Source: Euphorbia lathyris (Eukaryota > Streptophyta > Magnoliopsida > Malpighiales > Euphorbiaceae). From it: DNA of 64,000 nucleotides. The notes beneath the pieces were generated by a model. It saw nothing but the letters and a program-made list of their open reading frames with translations, did not search any database and was not told where the DNA came from. The stretch lies in NCBI RefSeq assembly GCF_963576675.1, contig NC_088913.1, positions 23,763,001 to 23,827,000 on the forward strand, given 5' to 3'. Positions 19,473-31,682 of this stretch are shown here, piece by piece; the stretch's first letter is position 1; the number at the start of each line of letters is the position of its first letter. A program made the translations under genes and the position numbers.

Positions 19473-21376
19473 TAGTATGTATGCATGATTTTATATGCAT
19501 GATTCGTGGTGTGTGCGTTTATTTATTTACGATTATAAGATAAGAAGAACAAACGTTAGCTCTATTTACACGTATCACAACATCTCTCTTCCACCCTTAT
19601 TCCTCCACACACTCGTTGGTCCAGGTCTCTTTCCTAGGATTTTGGTTTTGGGCTCACATTGCGGTCCAGGGGACGCGTGATGCCGTCGATTACTGCGGAA
19701 AAATAAATCACCCATCAGACAATACAGTTTGTTTTGACGCATCCACGTTCAGTGACTAAGAAATCGACCAAGTTGGATTGTCCTTTCAGAATAACTCGTC
19801 TTTTGTCCTTTTGCGAGACGCATTAATTCGGGTTTTGACTCCCTTTGAGCGCATCTCGGTTTTTAGACGTGGTTCGAGTTATTCTTCTTAGTCCAATCAT
19901 TCGTTATCGTCTATGATTCGTTCCCTTTTATTTACGTGGATTCGTGTCTCGATTTTTGAATTTACAACGGGATCTTTTTGGATCTATCGAGAGACGTAAC
20001 CATGCGTTTATTTAGTGATGGAATCACTTTTGGATTTTATTTTAGGGAACGGACTCATCGCGTAACGTGTTTGTTCTTAGCGTCGAGGATCCGTTTACTC
20101 ATTTTGCTACACGAAAAGACGGCGAGTCTTATTTGAGCGCACGGTAATCTTTCGGCTAGCAACAAATTTTTATTCTTTCCAATCTACGGGATATGTCACC
20201 TTAGCGTGGTTATAGAAAGTCAACGTTTCGTCGAATCGCGCATTTATTTGAAGCGAGGATATCACCGTTTTCTTTCCTTTAGGCACGAATTAAGCAAACA
20301 CGTATATCGGGCCATATTTCTTGCAGTTTTGGTAACGGTCGAAATGATCGAGTCGTTAGTCAAAACCCGCAGTCTCGTCCATATGGCGCAATTATATGGT
20401 TTGGCTTAATTCGGCTTCGAGATTTTAAACGGGGTATACACTCGTTCGAGGCACGTATTCCACGGCATTGGTTTATTTTCTTTAACTACCCTCGTGATTG
20501 ATATATATCGTAGATTCGGAATGATTTTGGTCGTTTAGTTCATTTTTCTTTTCTTTTATTTTATTAGTCACCTTTGCGGACACATCCATTTCTCTTAAGA
20601 ACGACACGAGGCATAACGTAAAAGCTCATGTTTTATTCGGAAGGGACGAGCTACTTGTGCGAAACTTTTTACGTTATGACAGGGTCGTTCAAGATAGAAA
20701 TGTTCTTTGTTTTCGTTTCGTCATGATCTCGTTTTATCCCAATTTATTTAAAGAATGTGAATAATAGCTACCGTTAATATAGTCTTTTGTATCGAAACGT
20801 AATTGTCCTTAACACCGAACCGATTCATACTAATACGTGCTTACGTCATAACGCATTTCCTGAACATGTGCCTTCGTCGGGACATAGAAAGGGACAAGGC
20901 GGGCCGCACATGTTCATTCATACGAGATGACTAAGTCGTCTTTAGTTCAAGGGTAATTAGTATGTCGATTCATGAGTATATATTAACGCATCGTCTCATT
21001 TTCTTTACCCACTTTAGGATTAGACACGTATCATGGCGGTTTGAAAACACGAACTGATTCATTTATCACATCAAAAATAGTAACGGGTAATCCTATGGAA
21101 ACTTCTAAGGCTACTATATGCTGACACGGCTGAGCGCGGGACCTCACAGGACCGCACAAATTCGCCCCTAACGAATGGATGGGGACCCTTTGGCGCCTTA
21201 CTGTAAGGGGGAACTTACACTAGCCTCTTTCGAGCGACGAATGGACTCTCGCTAGAGGTTTCGCGGAAATTACCCAAAAGGTTTGCAATAATGCACATGA
21301 ATGCATACGAAAAGAAGTAAAACGATCCGTCCCCGTTAAGGGCTTAATACACGCCTTCCGGAATCAAATTCTCGCT
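19473..21376 (-). other. Untranslated leader of element C
   Basis: A 1.9-kb stretch between the primer binding site and gag has no long open frame. It is moderately AT-rich and rich in TCG/CGA. No captured gene or RNA gene was recognised. Long leaders are usual in Tat/Ogre elements. Confidence 0.7.
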
Positions 21377-21394
21377 TCCCCAGCAGAGTCGCCA
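21377..21394 (-). promoter_or_regulatory. Primer binding site of element C
   Basis: The minus strand reads TGGCGACTCTGCTGGGGA two bases after the LTR end at 21397. It is of the type used by Ogre/Tat elements, reported as complementary to an arginine tRNA; I could not check the tRNA here. Confidence 0.85.
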
Positions 21395-21396
21395 CT

Positions 21397-22540
21397 TGTT
21401 AGACGAGGTGCCATGGCCTAATCTCCCGGGCGGACCGGGGGGTGGATAACCTCATGGCGACGTAAGCGGTGATTGGCGCCGAAAGCAACCAATCGTGGAA
21501 TCAAGCTGCTCGGCAGGACCGGAGCTCGGAGATATGGAAGAGTCGCCACCCACGAATGGGAAAATGAACACCGATCCCTTGCGGGAGACCGGTGTGGGTT
21601 CGGGAAACTTAGGTACGAGCCGAGAAGGCTAGCTCCTTTCCGGAGAAAGGCTACTAGGCACCCCGACATCGCCCGGTTATGAACCACCGGCCTCCTACTC
21701 AGCATGTTAGGCGATAACGGACTAATCGTATACTTCTTTAAGTTTAAAATTCATTTGAAACCTTTTCTTTCTCTTTTTAGAAACCGTTTTGAGCATATAT
21801 TATTGAAAAGCCACATTAGTAAAGAATCACCCATTTATGTTATACATACACAGAGAAGGGGGGGAAGAAAGAAGTGATTTATTTACAACTTACTTAAATG
21901 TCATGCTGTGTGTTTATTCTATGCTAACTTATTTCCCCAAAACGAGCTTATTTACATGGTTCGCACATTAATCGCCGTTGGAACGATTTAGGTGCGTTTT
22001 AAAACCCCGTTTGATGAAGTTTACCCGAATCGCCGTTGGAACAACTCGAGTATTTGAAAACGTTAAGACAAAAACCTTTTAATAAGAAAACGTGATTAAA
22101 CATACAAGTCAATTTTATTTTGTACAAATCCTTTAAGAAAATGATTCAAAATCTCTATTATTCACAAAGAAAACGATTTTAATTACAATGTTCGCTTAAT
22201 CCGTCGTTGGAACGGACTAAGGTTTTAAAACGTGGTGTTTTGAGAAACGATTTGAAATGTTAACAAAAATGACTCTATTTATTTACATTAGAAATCTCTA
22301 AAAACTCATTAGTTTAAATAATTCAATTGAAAACTCTCTTTTTTGTGATTTATTTCCCCTGTCATTTAATGGACTCTTTACCCATTGTAATTACAATGAT
22401 AAACCCAGTTAAACTAATATTCACACTCAAATAAAGCCCATTTGAAGCATGGACCCATGAATAAGCCAAAAGAATAAAGAAAATAATTTAAACATATATA
22501 TATACATTTAACTCAAAAAGAGAATATGAAAATGAGAGTT
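21397..22540 (-). repeat. 5' LTR of element C, first part
   Basis: Matches 4114-5300 with few substitutions. Interrupted at the 14-bp target TGAAAATGAGAGTT (22527-22540) by LINE-D and resumed at 28882. Confidence 0.92.
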
Positions 22541-22571
22541 TTTTTTTTGAAATAAAGATGATATTGATTCC

Positions 22572-25500
22572 TTAAACCGAATCAGCAACAATAGTCTCCT
22601 GTAACCAAACCGGGACAGAAAACGACACAAACCCGCTAGCATTGGACAGGGCATGTCGTGCAACGACATGAGCCCCCCTGTTCGCTATGCGTGGAGAGAA
22701 AGACACTTTATAATCGTGTCGACAACTTAACAAAGACTTACAATCCTGAATTATTGACCCATAAACTGACAAGTCTGGATCAGACGAATTGACGCTATTA
22801 ACCACAATCAACGAGTCACTCTCAAACAAAACGTTAATACAATTTAGATAAATACACCAGTGCATTGCCTCCCGTAGGGCTAATGCTTCAACTTCCCTGA
22901 TATCTTCATTAATTGGGATTAGGTGACTACGACAAGCCATAAAAGATCCATCTGATGATCTAATTAAGGCTCCCACCCCACTCCAGGCCTCAGCTTTAAA
23001 AGTAGCTGCATCACAATTGCATTTGACGAAGCCAAGAGGGGGGCGAGACCATCTAGTATCTCGTACCTGTGTCGCAACCAGCCGCAGTGTGTGCTCGCGG
23101 CTATGGGCATCCGTGCCAACTGTTCCGGTTGCGTTGTTAGTAATGGAAGGAGGTGGACGGTGCTGCGCAGGGTGGCGGACAGGGGCCGGGACAACCACCT
23201 GAGGTCCGAGGATCAGACGGTGCTGTGCGCTGAAGGCATCTGCGTAAGCCGCTGAGTCCATAGGCGGATGGCTGACAGCAAACGGCAGGTTCTTCAACTG
23301 GGACTGGCGCCAAGCAGCAAGGTAGTTTTTCGCGAGAGAGATCGCCGTTTCTGGTAATTAGACTTTGCTCTCCCAGACTATATGATTCCTTTGGTTCCAA
23401 ATAACCCAAAATGTCATGGCCATCTTGGTTATGGTGTCTTCATCATTAGACAAGAGTACCTGCAAAATAGAACCCGTTAGATAATCAGGTTGGAATACAT
23501 CCGTATTGATCCCGGATAGGTTCCAACATTCCTGGGCGTATATACAATCCACAAAGAGGTGGTGATCATGCTCAGTGTCAGAGTGACAGAAAGGGCATTG
23601 TGTTGGGATTAGCAACCCTCTCCCTGCCAATCTGTGTCTAGTAGCCATACATCCCGAGGCCAGCTTCCAGACAAACATTCTAACTTTTGGGGGGACGTGC
23701 ATCTTCCAAATTCTACTCCATCCGTCATCCTGAATCACACCACCAGAATCATCACAAAGAGCTTTATAGCCTGATTTACTGGTATACATACCATTTTTGG
23801 TGAAATTCCACATTGGTCCATCCTCAACTTCTCTAGTTGGCAACACCATCCTACACACAATTCTGGCATCTGCCTCATTCAACAAATCCTCCACCTTCCC
23901 TCTGTCCCACAACTTCCTACCAGGAATAAACAAATCAGCCACTTTTGTATCATCCTGCTGTATAATATCATCACCCTGTACCCTGAATGGAGCCGTAGTA
24001 TTTACCCAAGGGTCTTTCCATACGAAAATTGACTTGCCATTCCCAATTCTCCACCGAACTCCCAGTCTCAGTACCTCAATGGCTCTCCAAACACTCCCCC
24101 AAACAAAACTAGGATTATTGCCTAATTTGGAGGAAAAGAAGGGATCCCTAGGGAAATATTTAGCTTTGAACATTCTACCCACTAAAGAATTTGGATTAAC
24201 CATTAACTTCCAGGCCTGTTTGACTAATAAGGCCAGGTTGAATTTTTGGAGGTTCCTAAAACCCAAGCCACCCTCTCTCTTATCTTTGCAGAGCCTGTCC
24301 CAACTCTGCCAATGAATCGATCTCCTACCCCCAGGTTTCATACCCCACCAAAATGAATTCATTATCTTCTCCAAATCCAGGCAAAGGGATTTAGGCAGTT
24401 TAAAGACACTCATACAAAAAGTTGGCAGAGCCTGTGCGACTGCCTTAATTAGCACTTCCTTACCCGCCGCAGAGAGAAATCTAAAGGTCCATGCATTCAA
24501 CCTCTTCTTTAGTCTATCTTTGAGGAAACTGAAGATCGCCACTTTGGACTTCCCAATTAGTGAGGGGAGGCCCAAATAGCGACCAGTGTCCAGAGGGTGA
24601 AAAACCTGAAGAGAATTACATACCTCATTTCGCAGATCCATGCCTACATTTGGACTAAAGAAAATCCCAGATTTTTGCAGGTTGATAGCCTGCCCAGATG
24701 CTGCCTCATACTCAGATAGGATCATCCCAACTTTGTTACACTCATCCATAGAGGCCCTGAAAAATAGGAAGCTGTCATCTGCAAAAAACAAATGTGTGAT
24801 AGTTGGCGCGCCCCTAGCGATAAGGCATCCGTGGAGGGATCCCTCCTCCGACGCCCTTGTAATCAGTTTAGATAAGACTTCAGCACACAGTATAAATAAA
24901 TACGGCGATAGAGGATCACCTTGTCTCAGCCCCCTACCAGGTGTAATCGGCCCCACAAAAGTACCATTAAGCGACACAGAGTATTCCACAGTAGAAATAC
25001 ACAGCATGATCCAATCAATCCACAACCCAGGAAAGCCTAATTTTTGCATGACAAGTCTCAGGAAGGTCCAATCAACCCTATCATAGGCCTTGCTAATATC
25101 CAATTTTAAAGCCACCTCACCAATTCTACCCCTGTTCTTTCTCTTCATAAAGTGTAATGACTCAAAGGCCACCATAATGCTGTCAGAGATAGACCTGCCA
25201 GGGAAAAAAGTAGATTGAGTCTCAGATACCAAGTAAGGTAACACAAGTTTGAGCCTATTAGATAGGACCTTGGCAATCAAATTGTACAGCACATTGCAAA
25301 GGGAGATAGGGCGAAAGTCTTTCATATCCTCAGGCCTGTCAATTTTAGGGATAAGGACAATTATCGTGTCATTGAAATGCGGGGGAAATTCTTTGCGTTC
25401 TAGATAACCCTTACATGCATTAACAATCTCAGGACCAATGAGGTCCCAAAAGTGTTGAAAGAAACCCGAATTTAAACCGTCAGGGCCAGGGGATTTGTCA

Positions 25501-26825
25501 GGGTGCATTTGAAACATGGCAGTCTTGAATTCATCAAAAGTAAAAGGCGAGCACAGGTCTGCCTGCATTTCGGGTGAAACCAGAGGGGCAAGGGAATTCA
25601 CAGCATCATAACACGAGCTATTAGGGCCAGCAAACAGGTCTGAGAAATAAGCCTTGGCAATAATCCCCATGTCATACTCTCCTTCTACTACCAGGCCATT
25701 CATATCCTTCAGATGACGAATAGTATTCCTCTGCTTTCTAGCTTTGACACAGGCATGGAAAAACTTAGTATTTTGGTCCCCCTCCTGTAGCCAGAAATTC
25801 TTTGCCCTTTGTTGCTAATGTCTAGCTTCAGCGTCAAGAAGGGTGGTCAACTCCCTTTTGGCCTGAAGGAATCTGTCCACATCAGCCGGAACGCTGCTGT
25901 CCATAAGGGTATCCAACTTCCTCTTACAGCCCTCAATTTGCTTCCTGAACCTCATCTGATACTTCTTCCCCCATTGTTCCATGCTGCTGGCACAGGCTGC
26001 CAGCTTAGCAGTAAGGTTATGACAGCTACTGCTTAGCCAACAAGACCTCACCAGAACCCTAAACCTAGGGTCTGAAAGCCACTCTTGTTCAAAACGAAAG
26101 TGACTTCGCCTCACACTACTGACCGGGTTATCAATCTCTAAGAAAATCGGAGCATGATCAGAATAAGCAGAAACCAGAGTGCGAAGCCGATGAGTTGGGA
26201 ATCTGTCCACCCAAGCACTGGTAACCATAGCCCTATCCAACCTCTCCCTGACCCACAATCTAGTCCCCCTACTCCTCTCCCACGTGAATTGGCTCCCTTG
26301 TGTAGGAAGATCGATCAACATATTCTCTTCCACTACTTCCTGAAACCTGCGCATCAACCCTTGAGGGTAGGCTGGCCCCCCAAGCTTCTCAGAGGCCGAA
26401 AGAATACAATTAAAGTCTCCAATCACCAGTAAAGGTAGAATCGAACAAGAGCACAATTGGGTCAAGAGACTCCAAGACCACACATGGTTGGCACGGTTAG
26501 AATGACCATAGAAACCTACTAGCCTCCAATCTCCCTTCTCAGTGTCATGCATCTGAACTTCAATATGATGGTCAGAGAAGGAAACCACCGAAGCCATGTC
26601 AGACTTCCTCCAAAGTAAAGCTATTCCCCCACTCCTTCCTCTACAATCAACTGCAAAAGACCCTTCAAAACCAAACTTGCTCTTCAAAGCATCAATACAG
26701 GAACTTGAAACCAACGTTTCAATCAGAAAAACCATATCCGGCTTGCTTGTCTTAACAAGCTCACCAAGTGACCAAACTGCTCGGGCGTTCCCCAACCCCC
26801 GGCAGTTCCAGCTTAAGCAATTCAT
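22572..26825 (-). pseudogene. LINE-D ORF2: endonuclease, reverse transcriptase, RNase H
   Basis: One frame from ATG at 26825 to the stop at 22572, interrupted by two nonsense codons: TAG at about 25812, after the endonuclease, and TAA at about 23355, before RNase H. The apurinic-type endonuclease has W-N-C-R-G-L-G, L-I-E-T, G-D-F-N-C, R-L-D-R-A and S-D-H-A-P-I. The RT has F-R-P-I-S-L-C-N, K-L-D-I-S-K-A-Y-D-R-V-D-W, R-Q-G-D-P-L-S-P and the catalytic F-A-D-D. A zinc-binding C-x2-C...H...C region follows (C-P-F-C near the end of the RT part). RNase H has C-N-C-D-A, E-A-L-A-L-R-E-A and F-E-S-D-S. The start codon overlaps the ORF1 stop in ATGA. ORF2 nicks target DNA and copies LINE RNA there. With the two stops only a truncated endonuclease product could be made. 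Confidence 0.93.
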
Positions 26826-28039
26826 AATCCTCGGCGGGCCTGCTCCGCAGACCTCGCCGTTTCTGTGTCAATAGAAGAAGAAAGATCTACTTGACTTGTA
26901 GAAACTGACCCCTTCGGAATGTTAAGGATCTGAGCATCCCCGTTCCCCTGTAGCTTATTCACAATAGCCTGAACCGACACCGAATCTGGGCCTGCACGCC
27001 TACGCTTACGATCGTCTGTCAACTCAAGGCCCTCATCATCACTATCCACAGCCATATTCACTATCTCCCCCTCCTGCACTGGCTGTATAATTGGATTCCC
27101 TTTCCCTACATCTAATTTTCCCTTCTGCTTTGCCCCTTCCTTTCCCTCCGGAATGTTCTCCTTCCCCGATTCCTTACCTCCACTAGACTGTCCTACGTTT
27201 AAAGTTACAACAGTATTCCCCAACGAGGGGCCACTCCCAGAATTAAGGGTCATAGCCTGACTCCCCGGCTCTCTCAGCCACTTCACATTCAACACATCCC
27301 CGCCTCTGCGTATAGGGGCCTTCAACCAGTCCCCCCACTCCCTAGTGATCTCCTCAGGTTTCAAGGTGAAGATCTTATCATAAAATCTATCAGTATGGCC
27401 CAGCAGCCCGCATATATAGCAAAATGAACTCAATCTCTCATATTTGAATGAAATATAAGCCCACTCCTCTTTTCCCTTACGGATTTTCTTCATCCGCTTT
27501 AACGGCTTCCTCACATCAATAGAGACTCTTAGCCTCATAAATTGCCTACGCAACCCGGTGTTATTATTGATATCATAGGCCTGGAATCTACCAATAAAGT
27601 CCCCAATCTGTTTACCCACTCCCTCCGACATAGACCCAATAGGCAAGTCATAAATCTGAACCCAAAAGTCGGCAATATGTAGGTCCACCAAGTCCGGTGA
27701 CGGTTCATCTTTCCACAGAGAAACCACAAGCAAATGATTATCAAAGGACCAAGGGCCCCTTTCCACTACCCGTGCCAAGTCAATAGCATAGTAAAACTCA
27801 AAGACATATTTATTGTTGGCTAGTTCGGATATAGCCACTCCCCTGCCTGGTCTCCATATTGTGGCCATTCTAGTCTTCATGGCTACAGTATTAATAGAAC
27901 GTTCTGTAAGGAAACGGCCAATCAAGGTTAGCCCTCCATTTTTAGCGATAGGGTTGTATGATGGCCCACTAAGGTCTAGGGCTTCCTCCTCACCATCTGA
28001 CAACGCCAGGTTGCCAATTTCCCTCTCCACACCAGCCAT
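26822..28039 (-). pseudogene. LINE-D ORF1: DUF4283 RNA-binding protein
   Basis: About 405 residues if the ATG at 28039 is used. I prefer it to the upstream ATG at 28108, which would add 23 hydrophobic residues unlike the family. The N-terminal two thirds is a DUF4283-type domain with G-R-F-L-T-E-R, W-R-P-G-R-G and G-P-W-S-F-D-N-H-L-L-V. A zinc knuckle follows with C-Y-I-C-G-L-L-G-H, but the final Cys is Tyr (D-R-F-Y), so metal binding is probably lost. A low-complexity acidic and K/E-rich tail carries a basic R-K-R-R-R segment. The frame itself is open. The protein binds LINE RNA. I call it a pseudogene because of the knuckle change and the defective ORF2 downstream. Confidence 0.8.
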
Positions 28040-28881
28040 GACTAGTAACAAACTCGAAACAGAAATAAGGGATAGCAAGCCGACAGTCAGAACAAACAGG
28101 GCACTCACACGCAGCTAGTAGCACCCCAAACAAACAGTTCCCCCACGCCCAATCACCTGGCTGACAAGATGCTAACAGCCAAAACACAGACCAAAACCCA
28201 ATCACTAAAAGAGCAACCAAACCCTGCAGAAACAGATTCAAAACAGCCACACCACCAAGCAACACAAATTTGGAAAACCACCAGCACACCAGTCAAACAC
28301 AAACCAACAGGAGCCACAAAACCACAGAGCAACACAAATTCTGCCAACCACCAGCACACAAGCCAACACAAACCAACAGAAAACAGCCAAGAGGCCAGAA
28401 CAAGATCCAAAGAAATGAGAAAGAAACTAACCCGGCTACCTAAATGGTAGAGGCGAGCCAGAAATGACCGATTGAAAACGAAACCGACGGCGGCTCTTGA
28501 CCAGTGATCGGCGACCAGAGCACAGCAGAAACCGGTGAGCGGCGATGGAGGCGGCTTCAGGAGCAGGGACCAAGAACTCACACAAACGGAAGAAAAACCT
28601 CAACACGCACGATCGGAACCGTACGACAACAAAACCTCCACAGGCGCCGCGATTAGCACCGGAAGGACAGGCAACCTCCCACTACCGGCGGCGGCGGAGA
28701 GAGAAACGGGACCGGCGACGGAGCTAGGAGGTCTCTGCGGCGGGTGTTATGGTGAACGAGAGGGTAGGGGTCGCGCGATGCGTAAATCGCCGGATATGTA
28801 TGTGAAATACGGGAATACTCATCAATGGCATAATTATAAATATAATAATACCATTATATATAAATAGATTCTTATATGCAT
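28040..28881 (-). other. LINE-D 5' untranslated region
   Basis: No coding frame in the minus-strand sense; plus-strand frames here (for example 28535-28867) are shadows. It is GC-rich from about 28450 to 28780, then AT-rich at the 5' edge. It should contain the internal LINE promoter, but I cannot point to a specific motif. Confidence 0.7.
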
Positions 28882-30722
28882 TGAAAATGAGAGTTAATGC
28901 AAAAGAAACTATATGTATATGAAAATAATAGATACAATATATTTATACTTTAAAAATGTGAAAGTAGTAAGTAAATCTCATAAATGAGAAAATAACATTT
29001 ACCCAAGAAAAATTTCATTCAATAACCAATAAAATAACCCAAATATCCCAAAACTACATATATACCTAACTATTATAGTTTTAAATATAAAAAATAACAT
29101 ATACTAATATCTATTAATTATTTCCCAAAGATGCCCAAGTAAATAACCTTCAAAATAGAATCTAATATAACTCAAAATGAATAAAAGAACACATATATAT
29201 ACATATACCTATATTGTAAAATAGAATAAAGAATGATATACAAATATTCTAAAATAATTATATATGCTAAAGGTCTAAAATAGTTTGAAAAACATATATT
29301 ACATAACTATACATATATATATTAAGGATTAAAAGCTTAAAAATTAAGAAAAAGGGACTGAAATGACATTTTTTACGTTTTGGCAGATTTACCGACGGAA
29401 AATCCGTCGGTAAACAAAATTAGTGACAGAATTGGCAAATTACAGCAGCACTCCAAATGTTTCCAGATTTATTCAAAAGCTTTAAATTAAATCTAATTCA
29501 ATCGTTTTGGATTTCCGAACTACCAAAAATGGATCATAGTCGAAAACGGAAGTTCCTAAACGACATTTTTTATTTCAAAACATTATTTGGAAATTACTTT
29601 TAAATTAAAAACTTATCATTATAACGTTTTTTGATACCCGAACTACATTTTTATCGGATCACGGTTCGTATTGGGATATTAAAAACGAGGTTTTTTTATT
29701 TTAAAACAAAACCGGATTTTATTCAACACGAAACGAAAATTAAATCAATACGCTAATTAAATAAAACGGGACAAAATAACTAATTAAATAAAAACTATAA
29801 CATAAAAATAAATAGAAGAAGAGAATAAATAAAATAAAATAAAAGAGTCTAGTCCTCGGATAATACCTTGAATTCGGTATCTGACAGTCGAAGCCGATTG
29901 ATTCCACGAGCCGCGATCTTCCGTTTTTTAATAAAACTTTAGTAAAAATTTAACTTTAGGAAATTTGGAATTTTTGAGAAAAAAAATATTTTTCTCAAAA
30001 AAATTCACTTTCTCTCTCTAAAAATGTTTAGAGTGAGAAAGGCTCCAAGAAATCCTCCATCTTCTTTGCATTGGGATCCGTGCCCTTATATAGGGAAACG
30101 GGTCCCGGAACTTTGGGCGACGCCCAAGCAAAATTGGGCGTCGCCCAAAGCCGTTGGGCGGCCGCCCAACAATTGTTGGGCGATCGCCCAACGTTGGGCG
30201 CTCGCCCAACGCTCGTTGGGCGTTCGCCTGACGCGGTTGGGCGTCCGCCCGATGACCCCCGAGGCGTGCCCCGCGCTGTCGGGCGCGCACGCTCCGCGGC
30301 CGCCGAACGCGCGTTCCGCGCCGTCGGACGCCCACGCGTCGCGGCCGCCGAATGCGCACTCCGTGCTGCCGGGCGCGCACGCTCAGTGACCAACGAGAGC
30401 GCGCACCGTGGTTGGACGTCGAGAGCGTGCCACTCGTGGTTGGACGTGTGCGTCCGACGGACGTCGAGTGCACGTCCCGTGCCGCCGAGCGGGCGTTCGA
30501 CCATTATCGACCGCGCGCCGGATGCCGCTAAGCACCCGCGCCATGCCGCTAAGCATACGCGAGCCACCTTACCGGCAACAACGACCCACCGTAATTTTTC
30601 CTTCCTTATTATACGCTTATTATTCTTTATATTTTTTTTGTTTTTCAAAACTTCCGGAATCAATCGCTTCAACCGTCTTGTTTTCAGGTTTTCGTCACAG
30701 GTCCTCCGACTCGGTGTCTACA
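28882..30722 (-). repeat. 5' LTR of element C, second part
   Basis: Continues the match to the 3' LTR from about 5290 to 7191. It contains the seven-copy palindrome array and the TATA box and ends in the intact GGTGTCTACA at 30722. Confidence 0.92.
30117..30257. repeat. Seven-copy palindrome array, element C 5' LTR
   Basis: Same GTTGGGCGnnCGCCCAAC family as 6513-6723 but with seven copies instead of ten, so the array has expanded or contracted since the two LTRs were identical. Mainly the middle copies differ in number and central bases. Confidence 0.9.
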
Positions 30723-30727
30723 GCAGG

Positions 30728-31669
30728 CGTCTTTCTAGGATTTAAGGATGGAGCTTGAGCAATCCTCGGTGAACGGAGCTTCGAAGGTATCTTCAATGGA
30801 GGTTTGAAGGATATGGAGGAGGTGGAGAGGATTTCTCAAGGTGAAAGCTAAGGAAATTACAAAAGTAAAAGATATCTAAATTACAATGAAAAAATCCTAT
30901 TTATAGACGCGGCTCGGGCCTCGTTTTGACCTATTTTCGTGTCCTTATTGGTGTAGGAAGACACGGGACCGAACGCGGCTTCGTGGGGGCGGAATTGGTC
31001 TTTTTGACCAATTCTCGCAGGGCTGCTCGCCGAGCAGGGCGAGCTGCTCGGCGAGCAGGGCTGCTCGCGACGAGCAGCCCCTGCTCGCCGAGCAGGCGCC
31101 TGGCGGCCTGCTCGCCGAGCAGGCCTCCAGGGGCCTGCTCGGCGAGTAGGCACAGTGCCTGGGCAGTGCCTGGGCGGTGCCTGGGCGGTGTCTGGGCAGT
31201 GCCTGGGCGGTGCCTGGGCAGTGCCTGGGCATCTCGCCGAGCAGCGCCCGGGCTGCGCGCCGATGCTCAATTCGCCGAGCGACTGCCGGGGGTCTCCGAG
31301 ACATGATTTTTGCCTGAAATTGATCATGTTTTAACCTGCACACGCACATAAACTCCAAACAACATTAGTCCAAGGGCTAAATTGACCCGCCAATCGCTTA
31401 TTTGAGCAAACGCTTCGTTTGGTGCGACTTTTGACGGATCAATTAGCTTCAAAAGATAACGGAATTATAATATGCATGCCATTTTGGTCATATTTGCCTA
31501 AATTGATCATAAACCGAGCCCAAACAACGAAAAGTAAATAAAACGTTTCCAATTTCTAACTAACTCACACAAAAGCATTTAAATGCGAGAATTGCTCGCT
31601 TATTAACTAAATAACGCAAAAACCCGTCCTAAAACCGTACCCAAAGATAGGGGTTTTTGACCCCTATCA
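30728..31669 (-). repeat. 3' LTR of element B, second part
   Basis: Resumes after the element C insertion at GCAGG. It contains a TATA motif (minus CTATAAATAG at 30897-30906) and the GC-rich array 31023-31230, and ends at CCCTATCA. It is longer than the matching part of 35817-36683 because the GC-rich array has more copies. Confidence 0.9.
31023..31230. repeat. Palindrome and 11-bp array in the element B 3' LTR
   Basis: Six copies of CTGCTCG-n-CGAGCAG start at 31023, 31044, 31061, 31081, 31108 and 31135, with one-base or three-base centres. They are followed by an 11-bp tandem repeat GCCTGGGC(A/G)GT from 31157 to 31230 (6.7 copies). In the 5' LTR the corresponding counts are three palindromes and 5.7 repeats (36112-36250). 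On the minus strand the array lies upstream of the TATA motif. Confidence 0.9.
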
Positions 31670-31682
31670 AACCTCCTCACAC
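31670..31682 (-). promoter_or_regulatory. Polypurine tract of element B
   Basis: The minus strand reads GTGTGAGGAGGTT immediately before the LTR end TGATAGGGG. Purine-rich sequence in this position is typical of Athila elements. Confidence 0.75.

Larger units (their letters stand above)
22541..28881 (-). mobile_element. LINE-D: nearly complete L1-type LINE inserted in the LTR of element C
   Basis: The insertion is flanked by a perfect 14-bp duplication, TGAAAATGAGAGTT, at 22527-22540 and 28882-28895. Its 3' end is a T-run on the plus strand (22541-22548), the poly-A tail. The minus strand carries a 5' untranslated region, ORF1 and ORF2 coding for endonuclease, RT, a zinc-binding region and RNase H. 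The 5' end is apparently complete, with about 0.8 kb before ORF1. As it lies in an LTR only about 1 percent diverged, it is the youngest layer of the nest. It is still defective (see ORF1 and ORF2). Confidence 0.93.
4114..30722 (-). mobile_element. Element C: Tat/Ogre-type Ty3/Gypsy retrotransposon with antisense gene
   Basis: Ends are TGTTAGACGAGG at 4114 and GGTGTCTACA at 30722, flanked by GCAGG on both sides. On the minus strand the order is 5' LTR (21397-30722, split by LINE-D), primer site, leader, Gag, extra Gag modules, protease, RT, two RNase H domains, integrase, a convergent antisense gene, a minisatellite, polypurine tract and 3' LTR (4114-7191). A second RNase H and an antisense ORF before the 3' LTR are known traits of the Tat lineage. 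By eye the LTRs differ by about a dozen substitutions over the first 1.1 kb (around 1 percent), so it is a recent insertion. Pol carries three nonsense codons. Confidence 0.93.

Noticed and set aside
30881..31358. Overlapping frames in the element B LTR
   Set aside because: GC-rich repeat translations on all strands without similarity to any family.
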